NCBI GenBank assembly: GCA_012271025.1 | Contig: JAAXHF010000449.1 | Coordinates: 1-5,300 of the forward strand | Length of the DNA stretch: 5,300 bases | Direction: 5' to 3' | Source of the DNA: Deltaproteobacteria bacterium | GTDB taxonomy: Bacteria; Desulfobacterota_B; Binatia; Bin18 | Shown: positions 1 through 5,300 of the stretch, in pieces | Layout: every line of letters starts with the position of its first letter | Numbering within the stretch: position 1 is the stretch's first letter | Notes under the pieces: generated by a model | The model's input: only the letters and a program-made list of their open reading frames with translations | Told to the model about the DNA's origin: nothing | Database searches by the model: none | Program-made: the position numbers and the translations under genes

Positions 1-1
1 G

Positions 2-1615
2 GCCGAGGGCGTTGAGGCGGTCGCCATCTGTTTTCTGTTTTCGTTTCTGAACCCGCACCACGAGCAACGCGCCAAGGAAATTGTTCAGGAAGAGTTTCCC
101 GACGCCTATCTGTCCGTCCGGCACGAGGTGCTGCCCCAGTACCGCGAGTACGAAGGCTTCAGCACGGTGTGTCTGAACGCGGCGATCGGTCCCAAGGTCA
201 GCCAGTACATCGAGCGCCTCGACCGCGCGGTGAGCGCCAAAGGCATGCGTGGCGGCCTGCACCTGATGACCTCGGTGGGCGGCGTGGCCACGCCCCAGGG
301 GGCGATGCAACGGCCGGTGAACCTGCTGATGTCGGGACCTGTGGCCGGCCTGATCGGCGGGATTTGGACCGGCAGAACGGCCGGTTCGCCGAGCGTCATC
401 ACCCTGGACGTGGGCGGCACCTCGGCCGATATCGGCGTGGCGCCGGACGGCCAGACGCGCATGAAGCACCTGCTCGACACCCAGGTCGGGGGCTATCACG
501 CCATGATCCCCATGGTCGAAATCGACGCCATCGGGGCCGGGGGCGGCAGCCTGGCCTATATTGACGCGGGCGGCATGTTCCGGGTCGGGCCAAAAAGCGC
601 GGGCGCCGAACCCGGGCCGGCGTGCTACGGGCGGGGCGGCGATCAGCCGACCGCCACCGACGCCCTGGTCGTGCTCGGCCGGCTGCGGCCCGAGAGCTTT
701 CTGGGCGGCCGGGTCCCGCTCCACAAACGGCTGGCCGAGGACGCCATTGAGCGCCGGCTGTGCCGCCCCCTGGGGACGGACCTGGAGCAGGCCGCGCTGG
801 GCGTGGCCCGGATTCTCACCCACGGCATGGTCGAGGGCATTGAGATCAGCAGCGTGCGCAAAGGCTACGACCCGCGCGATTTTGCGCTGGTGGCGGCCGG
901 CGGCGCCGGGCCGCTGTTTGCCTGTGATATCGCCCAGGAGCTGGGGATTCCGCAGGTCCTGGTGCCGCGCTATCCGGGCATTACCTCGGCCCTGGGTCTG
1001 CTGGCCACCGATATCGTGTACGAGTTTGTCAGCACCGAGATGCAGCTGTTCTCCAGCCTGGACCGCGACAGGCTGGGCGCAGACTTTGCCGGCCTGGAGC
1101 GACAGGCGACCGAGCGCTTGCAGGCCGACCGGCTCGACCCCGAACACACCCTGCTGCGTCGCATTGCCGACTGCCGCTATATCGGCCAGGGCTATGAGCT
1201 GCGGGTCGAGCTGCCGGCCGGACCAATTGACCAGGCCTGGCAGGAGCGGGCCGCCGAGGCGTTTCATCAGGCCCACGAGCGCGAATACGTGCGCCGCTTC
1301 CCGGACAGTGACATCCAGATTGTGAACATCCGGGTCCAGGGCGTGGGGCTGATGCCCGAGCTGCGGCTCACCGAGCTGCCGGCCGGCGATGCCTCGCCCG
1401 CAGACGCGCTGACCGCCAGCCACGAGGTGGTGTTCAGCCAGGACGGCAAACCGGTACGGCTGGCCAGCGCGTTTTACCGGCGAGACCTGCTCAAGGCCGG
1501 CAACCGCATCAGCGGCCCGGCCATCATAGAACAGCTCGACAGTACGGTCGTCATCAACCCCGGCCTGACCGCCGAGGTTGATCAGTACGGGACCATTCTG
1601 ATTGAGTGTCGATAA
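2..1615 (+). CDS. hyuA: Hydantoinase/oxoprolinase/acetone carboxylase family, HyuA-type ATP-binding subunit (5' truncated by window edge)
   Basis: The frame is open from base 2 to the TAA at 1613-1615, giving 537 residues. Family members are usually about 680-700 aa, so roughly 150 N-terminal residues lie upstream. A GTG at 128 is internal, because family-like sequence (residues 1-42, with FLNPHHEQRA) precedes it. Visible landmarks, numbered from base 2: SGPVAG (111-116), the ASKHA-type phosphate-binding motif DVGGTSADIG (136-145), the glycine-rich IGAGGGS (177-183), SAGAEPGPACYGRGG (199-213), GYDPRDF (288-294), and the C-terminal GPAIIEQLDSTVVI (505-518). In this family the subunit binds ATP and phosphorylates or activates the substrate, while the HyuB partner completes hydrolysis or carboxylation; it is cytoplasmic. 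The partner gene follows after 12 nt, so the two are almost certainly co-transcribed. Family assignment is firm. The substrate (hydantoin, 5-oxoproline, caprolactam, acetone or acetophenone type) is not determined. Confidence 0.95.
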   Translation, partial: AEGVEAVAICFLFSFLNPHHEQRAKEIVQEEFPDAYLSVRHEVLPQYREYEGFSTVCLNAAIGPKVSQYIERLDRAVSAKGMRGGLHLMTSVGGVATPQGAMQRPVNLLMSGPVAGLIGGIWTGRTAGSPSVITLDVGGTSADIGVAPDGQTRMKHLLDTQVGGYHAMIPMVEIDAIGAGGGSLAYIDAGGMFRVGPKSAGAEPGPACYGRGGDQPTATDALVVLGRLRPESFLGGRVPLHKRLAEDAIERRLCRPLGTDLEQAALGVARILTHGMVEGIEISSVRKGYDPRDFALVAAGGAGPLFACDIAQELGIPQVLVPRYPGITSALGLLATDIVYEFVSTEMQLFSSLDRDRLGADFAGLERQATERLQADRLDPEHTLLRRIADCRYIGQGYELRVELPAGPIDQAWQERAAEAFHQAHEREYVRRFPDSDIQIVNIRVQGVGLMPELRLTELPAGDASPADALTASHEVVFSQDGKPVRLASAFYRRDLLKAGNRISGPAIIEQLDSTVVINPGLTAEVDQYGTILIECR

Positions 1616-1627
1616 GGAGACAGGCGT

Positions 1628-3406
1628 ATGGCACACACGAACGGCAGCCCCGACCCGGCTCGGGCAATCGATCCCATTACCCTGCGCGTCCTGAGCGGCG
1701 CGTTCACGGCTGCGGCCAAGGAGATGGCCCATGTCCTGTACCGGATGTCGTACTCCAGCATCATCCGCGAGTCCGAAGACCTCGGCGCCGGGCTGTACGA
1801 CGCCGAGGGCAACGAGATCTGCGAGAGCGATACCTCGCCCATGCACGTCGGCTCGCTGCCGGCCTATATTCGGGGCTTTCTCAAACGCCTGGACGGCAAT
1901 ATCAACGACGGCGATGTGATCCTGCACAACCATCCCTACCACGGCTCGACCCATACCCCCGACCTGGCCGTGGCCGTGCCGGTGTTCTGGGACGGCCGCC
2001 TGATCGGTTTTGCGGCGGTCACGGCCCACCTGCTGGACATGGGCGGCGCAGCGCCGGGCCTGAATGTGGATGTGGTTGACGTGTGGGCCGAGTCGCGGCT
2101 GTTCAACGGCATCAAGCTGTACAACGCCGGGGTCAAAAACGAGGATCTGTGGCAGTTCTTCCTGGATAACGTCCGCACCCCGGAGATGAATACCGGCGAT
2201 ATCGAGTCGATGATTGCGGCCTGTCAGCTGGGGCGCGAGCGTTTCCTCAATCTGGTCGAAAAGTACGGCGTGGAGACGGTGCTGGAGACCGCCCATGAGC
2301 TGATGGACTACTCCGAGCGCATGCTGCGGGCCGAGATCGAAAAAATCCCCGACGGCGAGTACACCGCCCCGACCCAGTATCTGGACGATGACGGGCGCAA
2401 CCGTGACCAGCCGCTGGCCGTGTGCGTCAGCGTCAAGGTTGAGGGCAGCGATCTGACGATTGACCTGACTGGCTCCAGCCCGGAAGTCCCGACCGGCTAC
2501 AACGTGCCGTATGAGGGCAGCACCCTGGTCGCCTCGTATGTCATCGTGCGCAGCATTCTGCTCGACGAAGCCACGTTTCCGGATGCCGTGCCCCAGAACG
2601 AGGGCATTTTCCGACCGATCAAGGTCATTGCGCCGGAAGGCACAATCTTCAATCCGCGCTTTCCGCGCGCCTGTTTCAGCCGCTTCAACCAGGTCCAGTA
2701 TCTGGCCGACGGGGTGAACCTGGCCCTGGCCCAGGCCGTGCCGGACAAGGTGTGTGCGGGCAATGCGGCTCACGTCCATTTTCTGAGCTACAGCGGCTTT
2801 CAGGAAGACAAAGGCCAATACTGGGTCTATCTGGAGGTCAACGAGGGCAACTGGGGCGGCCGACACGGCAAGGACGGCCTCGACTCGATTGCCTGCCTGA
2901 TTGAAAACACCCGCAATAATCCGGTCGAAGAGCTTGACCTGCGCTTTCCCATGCGCAACGAGCGCTACGAGTTGCGCGAAGAGCCGGTCGCGCCGGGCAA
3001 GTGGCGCGGCGGGGTCGGGATTGTCCGAGAAAATCGCTTTCTGGTGCCCGGCTATCTGTCCTCAGAGGCCGAGCGGCATTTCGATCCGCCCAAGGGCATC
3101 TTCGAGGGCCGGGACGGCTGTCAGGCGTCGATGATCAAGAACCCCGGGGTCGAGGGCGAGCAGCGCCTGTACAGCAAAGTCACCGGCTATCCGATGCAGG
3201 CCAACGAGCTGCTGCAGATCAAGACGGCCAACAGCGGCAGCTACGGCGATCCGTTCGAGCGCGACCCGGAGCGGGTGCTGGACGACGTGCTGGACGATTT
3301 CATCACCCTTGCCATGGCCGAAAAAGACTACGGCGTGGTGATCGATCCAACGACGATGCAGATCGACGCCCAGGCGACCGCCCGGCGCCGGGCGCAGCGG
3401 TCGTGA
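1628..3406 (+). CDS. hyuB: Hydantoinase/oxoprolinase/acetone carboxylase family, HyuB-type metal-binding subunit
   Basis: This is a complete 592-aa protein of normal family length. The ATG at 1628 is chosen because AAGGAGA (1614-1620) sits 7 nt upstream and overlaps the hyuA stop; the GTG/ATG shadows in other frames lack family sequence. Landmarks are the N-terminal DPITLRVL (15-22), NHPYHGSTHTPD (101-112), AHLLDMGG (133-140), LTIDLTGSSPEVPTG (276-290), YLEVNEGNWGG (401-411), GKWRGGVGIVR (457-467), GSYGDPFERDP (537-547) and DYGVVID (567-573). H109, D112 and H134 have the same +3/+25 spacing as the Mn ligands I recall for the acetone carboxylase alpha subunit (H150, D153, H175), so a metal site is probably kept. 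The protein should act with HyuA as a cytoplasmic heteromeric ATP-dependent cyclic amidase or ketone carboxylase. The last ~14 residues are Ala/Arg-rich and look non-conserved. No third small (AcxC-like) subunit follows, which argues mildly against true acetone carboxylase. Confidence 0.95.
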   Translation: MAHTNGSPDPARAIDPITLRVLSGAFTAAAKEMAHVLYRMSYSSIIRESEDLGAGLYDAEGNEICESDTSPMHVGSLPAYIRGFLKRLDGNINDGDVILHNHPYHGSTHTPDLAVAVPVFWDGRLIGFAAVTAHLLDMGGAAPGLNVDVVDVWAESRLFNGIKLYNAGVKNEDLWQFFLDNVRTPEMNTGDIESMIAACQLGRERFLNLVEKYGVETVLETAHELMDYSERMLRAEIEKIPDGEYTAPTQYLDDDGRNRDQPLAVCVSVKVEGSDLTIDLTGSSPEVPTGYNVPYEGSTLVASYVIVRSILLDEATFPDAVPQNEGIFRPIKVIAPEGTIFNPRFPRACFSRFNQVQYLADGVNLALAQAVPDKVCAGNAAHVHFLSYSGFQEDKGQYWVYLEVNEGNWGGRHGKDGLDSIACLIENTRNNPVEELDLRFPMRNERYELREEPVAPGKWRGGVGIVRENRFLVPGYLSSEAERHFDPPKGIFEGRDGCQASMIKNPGVEGEQRLYSKVTGYPMQANELLQIKTANSGSYGDPFERDPERVLDDVLDDFITLAMAEKDYGVVIDPTTMQIDAQATARRRAQRS

Positions 3407-3415
3407 GTATTGCCA

Positions 3416-3433
3416 GCCGGCGCTTGCGCCGGC
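3416..3433 (+). terminator. GC-rich hairpin 10 nt after the hyuB stop
   Basis: GCCGGCGC and GCGCCGGC form a perfect 8-bp inverted repeat around TT (or 7 bp with a CTTG loop). It lies where an operon terminator would be expected. No T-run follows (CCCAAGCTTG), so it is not a classical intrinsic terminator; it could instead protect the mRNA 3' end or pause polymerase. Confidence 0.35.
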
Positions 3434-3520
3434 CCAAGCTTGACACATTGGGCGTCATCAGCCCCGATTTGCCTATATCGTCGTGAAGATCGACAGATAG
3501 GTCCTTATCGGACGTGAAAT

Positions 3521-3562
3521 CTGGAGCGGGCGCCGTTCGAGCTGACGGCGCGGCCTCTCCAG
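3521..3562 (-). terminator. Long imperfect inverted repeat between convergent genes, candidate terminator
   Basis: CTGGAG (3521-3526) pairs with CTCCAG (3557-3562). Inside, GCGCCGT (3530-3536) pairs with ACGGCGC (3545-3551) around an 8-nt loop, and G3528-G3529 can pair with C3554-C3555. That gives about 15 base pairs with one small asymmetric interior loop. It is 55 nt beyond the stop of the minus-strand gene and 114 nt beyond hyuB. Read on the minus strand the stem is followed by ATTTCAC, a weak U-stretch, so minus-strand termination fits slightly better than plus. A bidirectional role is possible. Confidence 0.4.
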
Positions 3563-3617
3563 CGTCTACCTGCACACTTCCTCACACGGGCAGTCAATCG
3601 TTGCTCCTCGTTCGGTA

Positions 3618-4682
3618 TCAATCCAGAGTTCCATCGTCGGATTGATCTGCGATCCGCTTCAGGGATTTATAATTTGCTTGACGAGAGTTGTTGATCCCCG
3701 CTACCTTCAGCTTTTCCCTGGTCAGCCGCTTGTCAATGCCGACTGCGGAAACCGTCAGCACGTCGATATTGGGTCCGCTGTTAAATCTCAGAGAGTTCTT
3801 CGTGCGCGGCGAATTCTCCGCAAGCTGATAGTCAATGCTGAGGGCATAGTTCACCGCAACAAGATTGGGATGATGCTCCGTCAAGCGGTTCGTGTTTTGC
3901 TTCGCCTTGACCGCCTCTTGTAGGACTACCTTGAGATAGGCTTCCTGGTCGCCTACTCCTCCAGGAGCGCCGGGATCCTCCCCCTCGGCATACACACGTA
4001 GCGAACTGTTCGGGTCCTCATAAAGGAGCACGGATTTCTGCCTTGCCTCCTCTTTCTTTGTCGTGAGATAGGTAGGATCCAAGAAGGGAGACAGGATCGT
4101 GTTGAGAAACAGTGTCTGGCCTTCTGGATTTTGCGGCAGTTGGAACGGCGAACAGAGGTCGTAGCTTGCGCGGAGAGACGGATCAATTTGCAGGAGCAGT
4201 TCTTCTTGAAGGAACAGGAACAAACCAAACGATTTGCGATAAGAGTAGCATTCCACGAAGCAGCACTCCCCACCGACCGTCACAGTCAAGTCTGGACCAG
4301 ACTTCGTCCAGCTCACATCCGTTCCAATTCCACAAAGATATTCGGCGACCTGGAGTTGCCAGACCAGGGACCAAAACTCGCCGAAATCTGGCGAATTCAC
4401 CAAGGATCTTTTCTCGTGGTCCCAATGATCGAGTGCCTCGGCGCAACACAGCAATTCTTCTAAACGCTGAAACTGGGACCCGTCCCAATCCTCCCAGGTC
4501 CCAAGACGCCAGGCCATATAATGGCAGTAGTACGGCGGCCTTTCATCATATTTCTGTAGGACGCTCAGCGGAAATGTCCGTCCAATTGCCGGGTAGCGCT
4601 TCAGGCGATACTCAACGCGATCCCAGTCAATGAACCGATGGACGAAGTGACGCTGAGCCGGGTAGTGGCATGGCATGGTCAT
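3618..4682 (-). CDS. Protein of unknown function with a degenerate PD-(D/E)XK-like core
   Basis: This is a 354-aa protein that I do not recognise by name. The ATG at 4682 is preferred over the ATG two codons later because GAGGG (4696-4692) lies 9 nt upstream. The N-terminal third (1-100) is rich in aromatic and charged residues (RFIDWDRVEYRLKRYP, 16-31). Residues 104-150 look like a nuclease-fold core: a helix with E114 (WQLQVAEYL), then SGPDLTV (128-134, D131), then a strand ending FVECYSYRK (142-150, E144). The order E...PD...E fits the PD-(D/E)XK superfamily, but the expected Lys two residues after E144 is Tyr146; the nearest Lys is K150. A later helix, EAVKAKQN (256-263), followed by a strand PNLVAVNYA (272-280) also resembles that fold. 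No signal peptide or membrane segment is obvious. GC is lower than in hyuAB. Start and existence are well supported; the nuclease reading is inference. Confidence 0.85.
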   Translation of the reverse strand: MTMPCHYPAQRHFVHRFIDWDRVEYRLKRYPAIGRTFPLSVLQKYDERPPYYCHYMAWRLGTWEDWDGSQFQRLEELLCCAEALDHWDHEKRSLVNSPDFGEFWSLVWQLQVAEYLCGIGTDVSWTKSGPDLTVTVGGECCFVECYSYRKSFGLFLFLQEELLLQIDPSLRASYDLCSPFQLPQNPEGQTLFLNTILSPFLDPTYLTTKKEEARQKSVLLYEDPNSSLRVYAEGEDPGAPGGVGDQEAYLKVVLQEAVKAKQNTNRLTEHHPNLVAVNYALSIDYQLAENSPRTKNSLRFNSGPNIDVLTVSAVGIDKRLTREKLKVAGINNSRQANYKSLKRIADQSDDGTLD

Positions 4683-4691
4683 ACTGTATAG

Positions 4692-4696
4692 CCCTC
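4692..4696 (-). promoter_or_regulatory. Ribosome binding site deciding the start of the 354-aa gene
   Basis: On the minus strand GAGGG is followed by the 9-nt spacer CTATACAGT and then ATG at 4682. The alternative in-frame ATG at 4676 would have a 15-nt spacer, so the first ATG is favoured. The site sits just past the TAA (4706-4704) of the BrnA-like remnant. Confidence 0.55.
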
Positions 4697-4703
4697 GCGT
4701 TTT

Positions 4704-4805
4704 TTACGCCGTCCGAGACGCCACAATGAGTTCCTGGCCGAAGGCCCGTAGCACTACGTGCATATGGGTGCCCGCCGTGTGGTGACGCGGGTCGAGCCAG
4801 CGCCT
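4704..4805 (-). pseudogene. Decayed 3' end of a BrnA-like (DUF4415) antitoxin gene
   Basis: On the minus strand the frame is open directly after the TAA of the 124-aa gene, and in the same phase, down to a TAA at 4706-4704. It reads RRWLDPRHHTAGTH followed by MHVVLRAFGQELIVASRTA. The pattern W...PR(Y/H)(Q/H)T..(M/I)N.VLRAF is what I recall from C-termini of BrnA antitoxins, with about four extra residues (AGTH) where one Arg is normal. At DNA level 21 of 24 bases (4763-4740) match the BrnA-like end at 5299-5276, including 15 in a row. There is no start codon or ribosome site for a full antitoxin, and the 5' part is absent, so this looks like a truncated, mutated copy. A real 19-aa peptide from the ATG at 4763 cannot be excluded but lacks a good ribosome site. 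Confidence 0.5.
4740..4754. repeat. 15-bp direct repeat, copy 1 (BrnA-like 3' end, inside the remnant)
   Basis: GAAGGCCCGTAGCAC here is identical to 5275-5289, 535 bp away in the same orientation, and the match continues with substitutions on both sides. In both copies the minus strand encodes VLRAF in the same phase, so this is homologous coding sequence. The two copies bracket the 124-aa YodC-like gene. Confidence 0.8.
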
Positions 4806-5180
4806 TTATTCTTCATCCTCATGGTTCCAATCGAGATTTTCTAAGGCAGCGATAGAAAATTTGCGCCGCACCACGCGGCGACCGTTTCTCCATTCGCAGA
4901 GGAGTCTATTGTCTCGCTGAACCCCCACCACAACCATTTCCGGTCCGTTTTCACCTTTCCGGCGAACTCTGGACCCCAATGTGATAAGTTTCTTCATCAC
5001 CGTACTCTCTCCAAGAGTTTCCAAAGCAGTAACCGGAAGCTTGTACCGCTTGACCTCAGAACCGTGCCATCCCACACACCAGACTGTACCATCTGGATTG
5101 ATCTCATTGACGGCCATTTCGCGAGGTCCGATCCCCTCTTTATGACGGACCCGTGTTCCTACCGTAATGGCTTTACTCAT
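4806..5180 (-). CDS. Protein of two tandem YodC-like (DUF2158-type) domains
   Basis: This is a 124-aa cytoplasmic protein. The ATG at 5180 is supported by GAGGGAG (5193-5187) with a 6-nt spacer. It consists of two copies of a ~50-residue unit: residues 5-56 (ITVGTRVRHK ... GP..EM.V ... C..W.G ... TALETL) and 66-116 (ITLGSRVRRK ... GPEMVV ... CEW.NG ... AALENL). By eye the copies share about 20 or more identical positions. The pattern (V)G..VR.K..GP.M.V....V.C.W..G......F...ALE is that of the YodC/DUF2158 family, small SH3-like beta domains of unknown function that normally occur once in a ~60-80-aa protein. The C-terminus is acidic (DWNHEDEE). It lies between two BrnA-like 3' ends and upstream of the 354-aa gene, probably in one transcript. 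Nucleic-acid or protein binding is plausible for the fold but not shown. Confidence 0.85.
   Translation of the reverse strand: MSKAITVGTRVRHKEGIGPREMAVNEINPDGTVWCVGWHGSEVKRYKLPVTALETLGESTVMKKLITLGSRVRRKGENGPEMVVVGVQRDNRLLCEWRNGRRVVRRKFSIAALENLDWNHEDEE
4998..5012 (-). promoter_or_regulatory. Internal ribosome binding site before Met62 of the two-domain YodC-like protein
   Basis: On the minus strand GGAGAGAG (5012-5005) lies 7 nt before an in-frame ATG (4997-4995) that falls exactly at the boundary between the two domains. The second domain (63 aa, residues 62-124) could therefore be made on its own. This may be a relic of a once separate gene, or a working internal start. Confidence 0.45.
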
Positions 5181-5256
5181 TCTTTGCTCCCTCGGCTCTT
5201 TGCTCGACCGGGAGAGGGCTCACCCTGCCGACGCGGAAGAATCTCTGGACCCCCAT

Positions 5257-5300
5257 TTAGCTGGCGACTTCCTTGAAGGCCCGTAGCACGGCGTTCATCC
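5257..5300 (-). CDS. brnA: C-terminal end of a BrnA-like (DUF4415) antitoxin (5' part beyond the window)
   Basis: Only the last 13 codons and the TAA (5259-5257) are present, reading MNAVLRAFKEVAS. The motif (R)(I/M)NAVLRA(F/Y).EA at the extreme C-terminus is characteristic, as I recall, of BrnA antitoxins (DUF4415), the ribbon-helix-helix partners of the RelE-fold ribonuclease toxin BrnT. In such operons brnT precedes brnA, so the toxin gene is expected beyond base 5300 on the minus strand. The YodC-like gene starts 76 nt after this stop in the same direction, so co-transcription is likely. The evidence is a short motif only, so other DUF4415 or CopG-like proteins remain possible. Confidence 0.55.
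   Translation of the reverse strand, partial: MNAVLRAFKEVAS
5275..5289. repeat. 15-bp direct repeat, copy 2 (in the BrnA-like 3' end at the window edge)
   Basis: It is identical to 4740-4754 and encodes VLRAF on the minus strand. With mismatches, the similarity covers at least the 24 bases 5276-5299. It marks either duplication of an antitoxin gene or insertion of the intervening YodC-like gene between two related antitoxin genes. Confidence 0.8.

Larger units (their letters stand above)
3407..3617. other. Non-coding gap between convergent units
   Basis: This 211-bp stretch lies between the hyuB stop and the stop of the minus-strand 354-aa gene. No reading frame here looks like a protein: the open frames are extensions of hyuB shadows. 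It holds the 3416-3433 hairpin and the long 3521-3562 inverted repeat. Neither promoter nor RNA gene is convincing. The shift from the high-GC operon to the lower-GC accessory region occurs in or just after this gap. Confidence 0.7.

Noticed and set aside
3440..3479. Perfect -35 hexamer TTGACA (3440-3445) with TATATC (3474-3479) as a plus-strand promoter
   Set aside because: The spacing is 28 nt rather than about 17, no better -10 lies at the right distance, and no plus-strand gene follows.
3062..3575. Minus-strand open frames over the end of hyuB and the intergenic gap (128 aa and 90 aa)
   Set aside because: They are antisense to conserved hyuB sequence, with repetitive Ala/Arg/Val composition typical of shadow frames in GC-rich DNA, and no family motif.
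4112..4633. Plus-strand open frames of 173 and 110 aa opposite the 354-aa gene
   Set aside because: They have no plausible domain, and the minus-strand gene has the better ribosome site and protein-like composition.
4697..4709. GCGT-TTTTT-ACGC mini hairpin upstream of the 354-aa gene as a terminator or attenuator
   Set aside because: The 4-bp stem is too weak and its T-run lies in the loop rather than after the stem.
4967..5253. Shared 11-mer CTCTGGACCCC at 4967-4977 and 5243-5253, as a sign that the leader is a decayed YodC-like domain
   Set aside because: A few 11-bp matches are expected by chance in 5.3 kb, and the flanks do not align convincingly.
5173..5256. Minus-strand 27-codon frame starting in the BrnA-like stop (TAAATG) and overlapping the start of the YodC-like gene
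   Set aside because: It has no recognisable composition or motif and no ribosome site of its own; such a short frame is expected by chance.

Overview
The window looks like a chromosomal segment of a GC-rich environmental bacterium. The first 3.4 kb is dense, high-GC coding sequence with bacterial Shine-Dalgarno sites; the genus cannot be assigned from sequence alone. It splits into two parts that converge at about 3.4-3.6 kb.

Region 1 (1-3406, plus strand) is the 3' part of a hydantoinase/oxoprolinase/acetone-carboxylase family operon. It holds a HyuA-type ATP-dependent subunit whose N-terminus lies outside the window, then a complete HyuB-type metal-binding subunit 12 nt downstream with its own Shine-Dalgarno site. 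Together they should form an ATP-driven enzyme that either hydrolyses a cyclic amide (hydantoin, 5-oxoproline or caprolactam type) or carboxylates a ketone. The substrate cannot be told from these two genes.

Region 2 (3407-3617) is non-coding and separates the converging units. It holds two GC-rich hairpins: a short one just after hyuB, and a long imperfect one at 3521-3562 that may end transcription from one or both sides.

Region 3 (3618-5300, minus strand) has visibly lower and more uneven GC and reads as accessory DNA. In transcription order it contains: the last 13 codons of a gene resembling the BrnA (DUF4415) antitoxin C-terminus; a 124-aa protein made of two tandem YodC-like (DUF2158-type) small beta domains; a decayed second copy of the BrnA-like C-terminus; and a 354-aa protein of unknown family with a degenerate PD-(D/E)XK-like core. 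If the BrnA reading is right, a brnT toxin gene should lie just past base 5300. The two BrnA-like 3' ends bracket the YodC-like gene as direct repeats, and that gene is itself internally duplicated, so the locus appears to have been built by repeated local duplication. Whether the 354-aa protein works with the toxin-antitoxin genes or is just a passenger is unknown.
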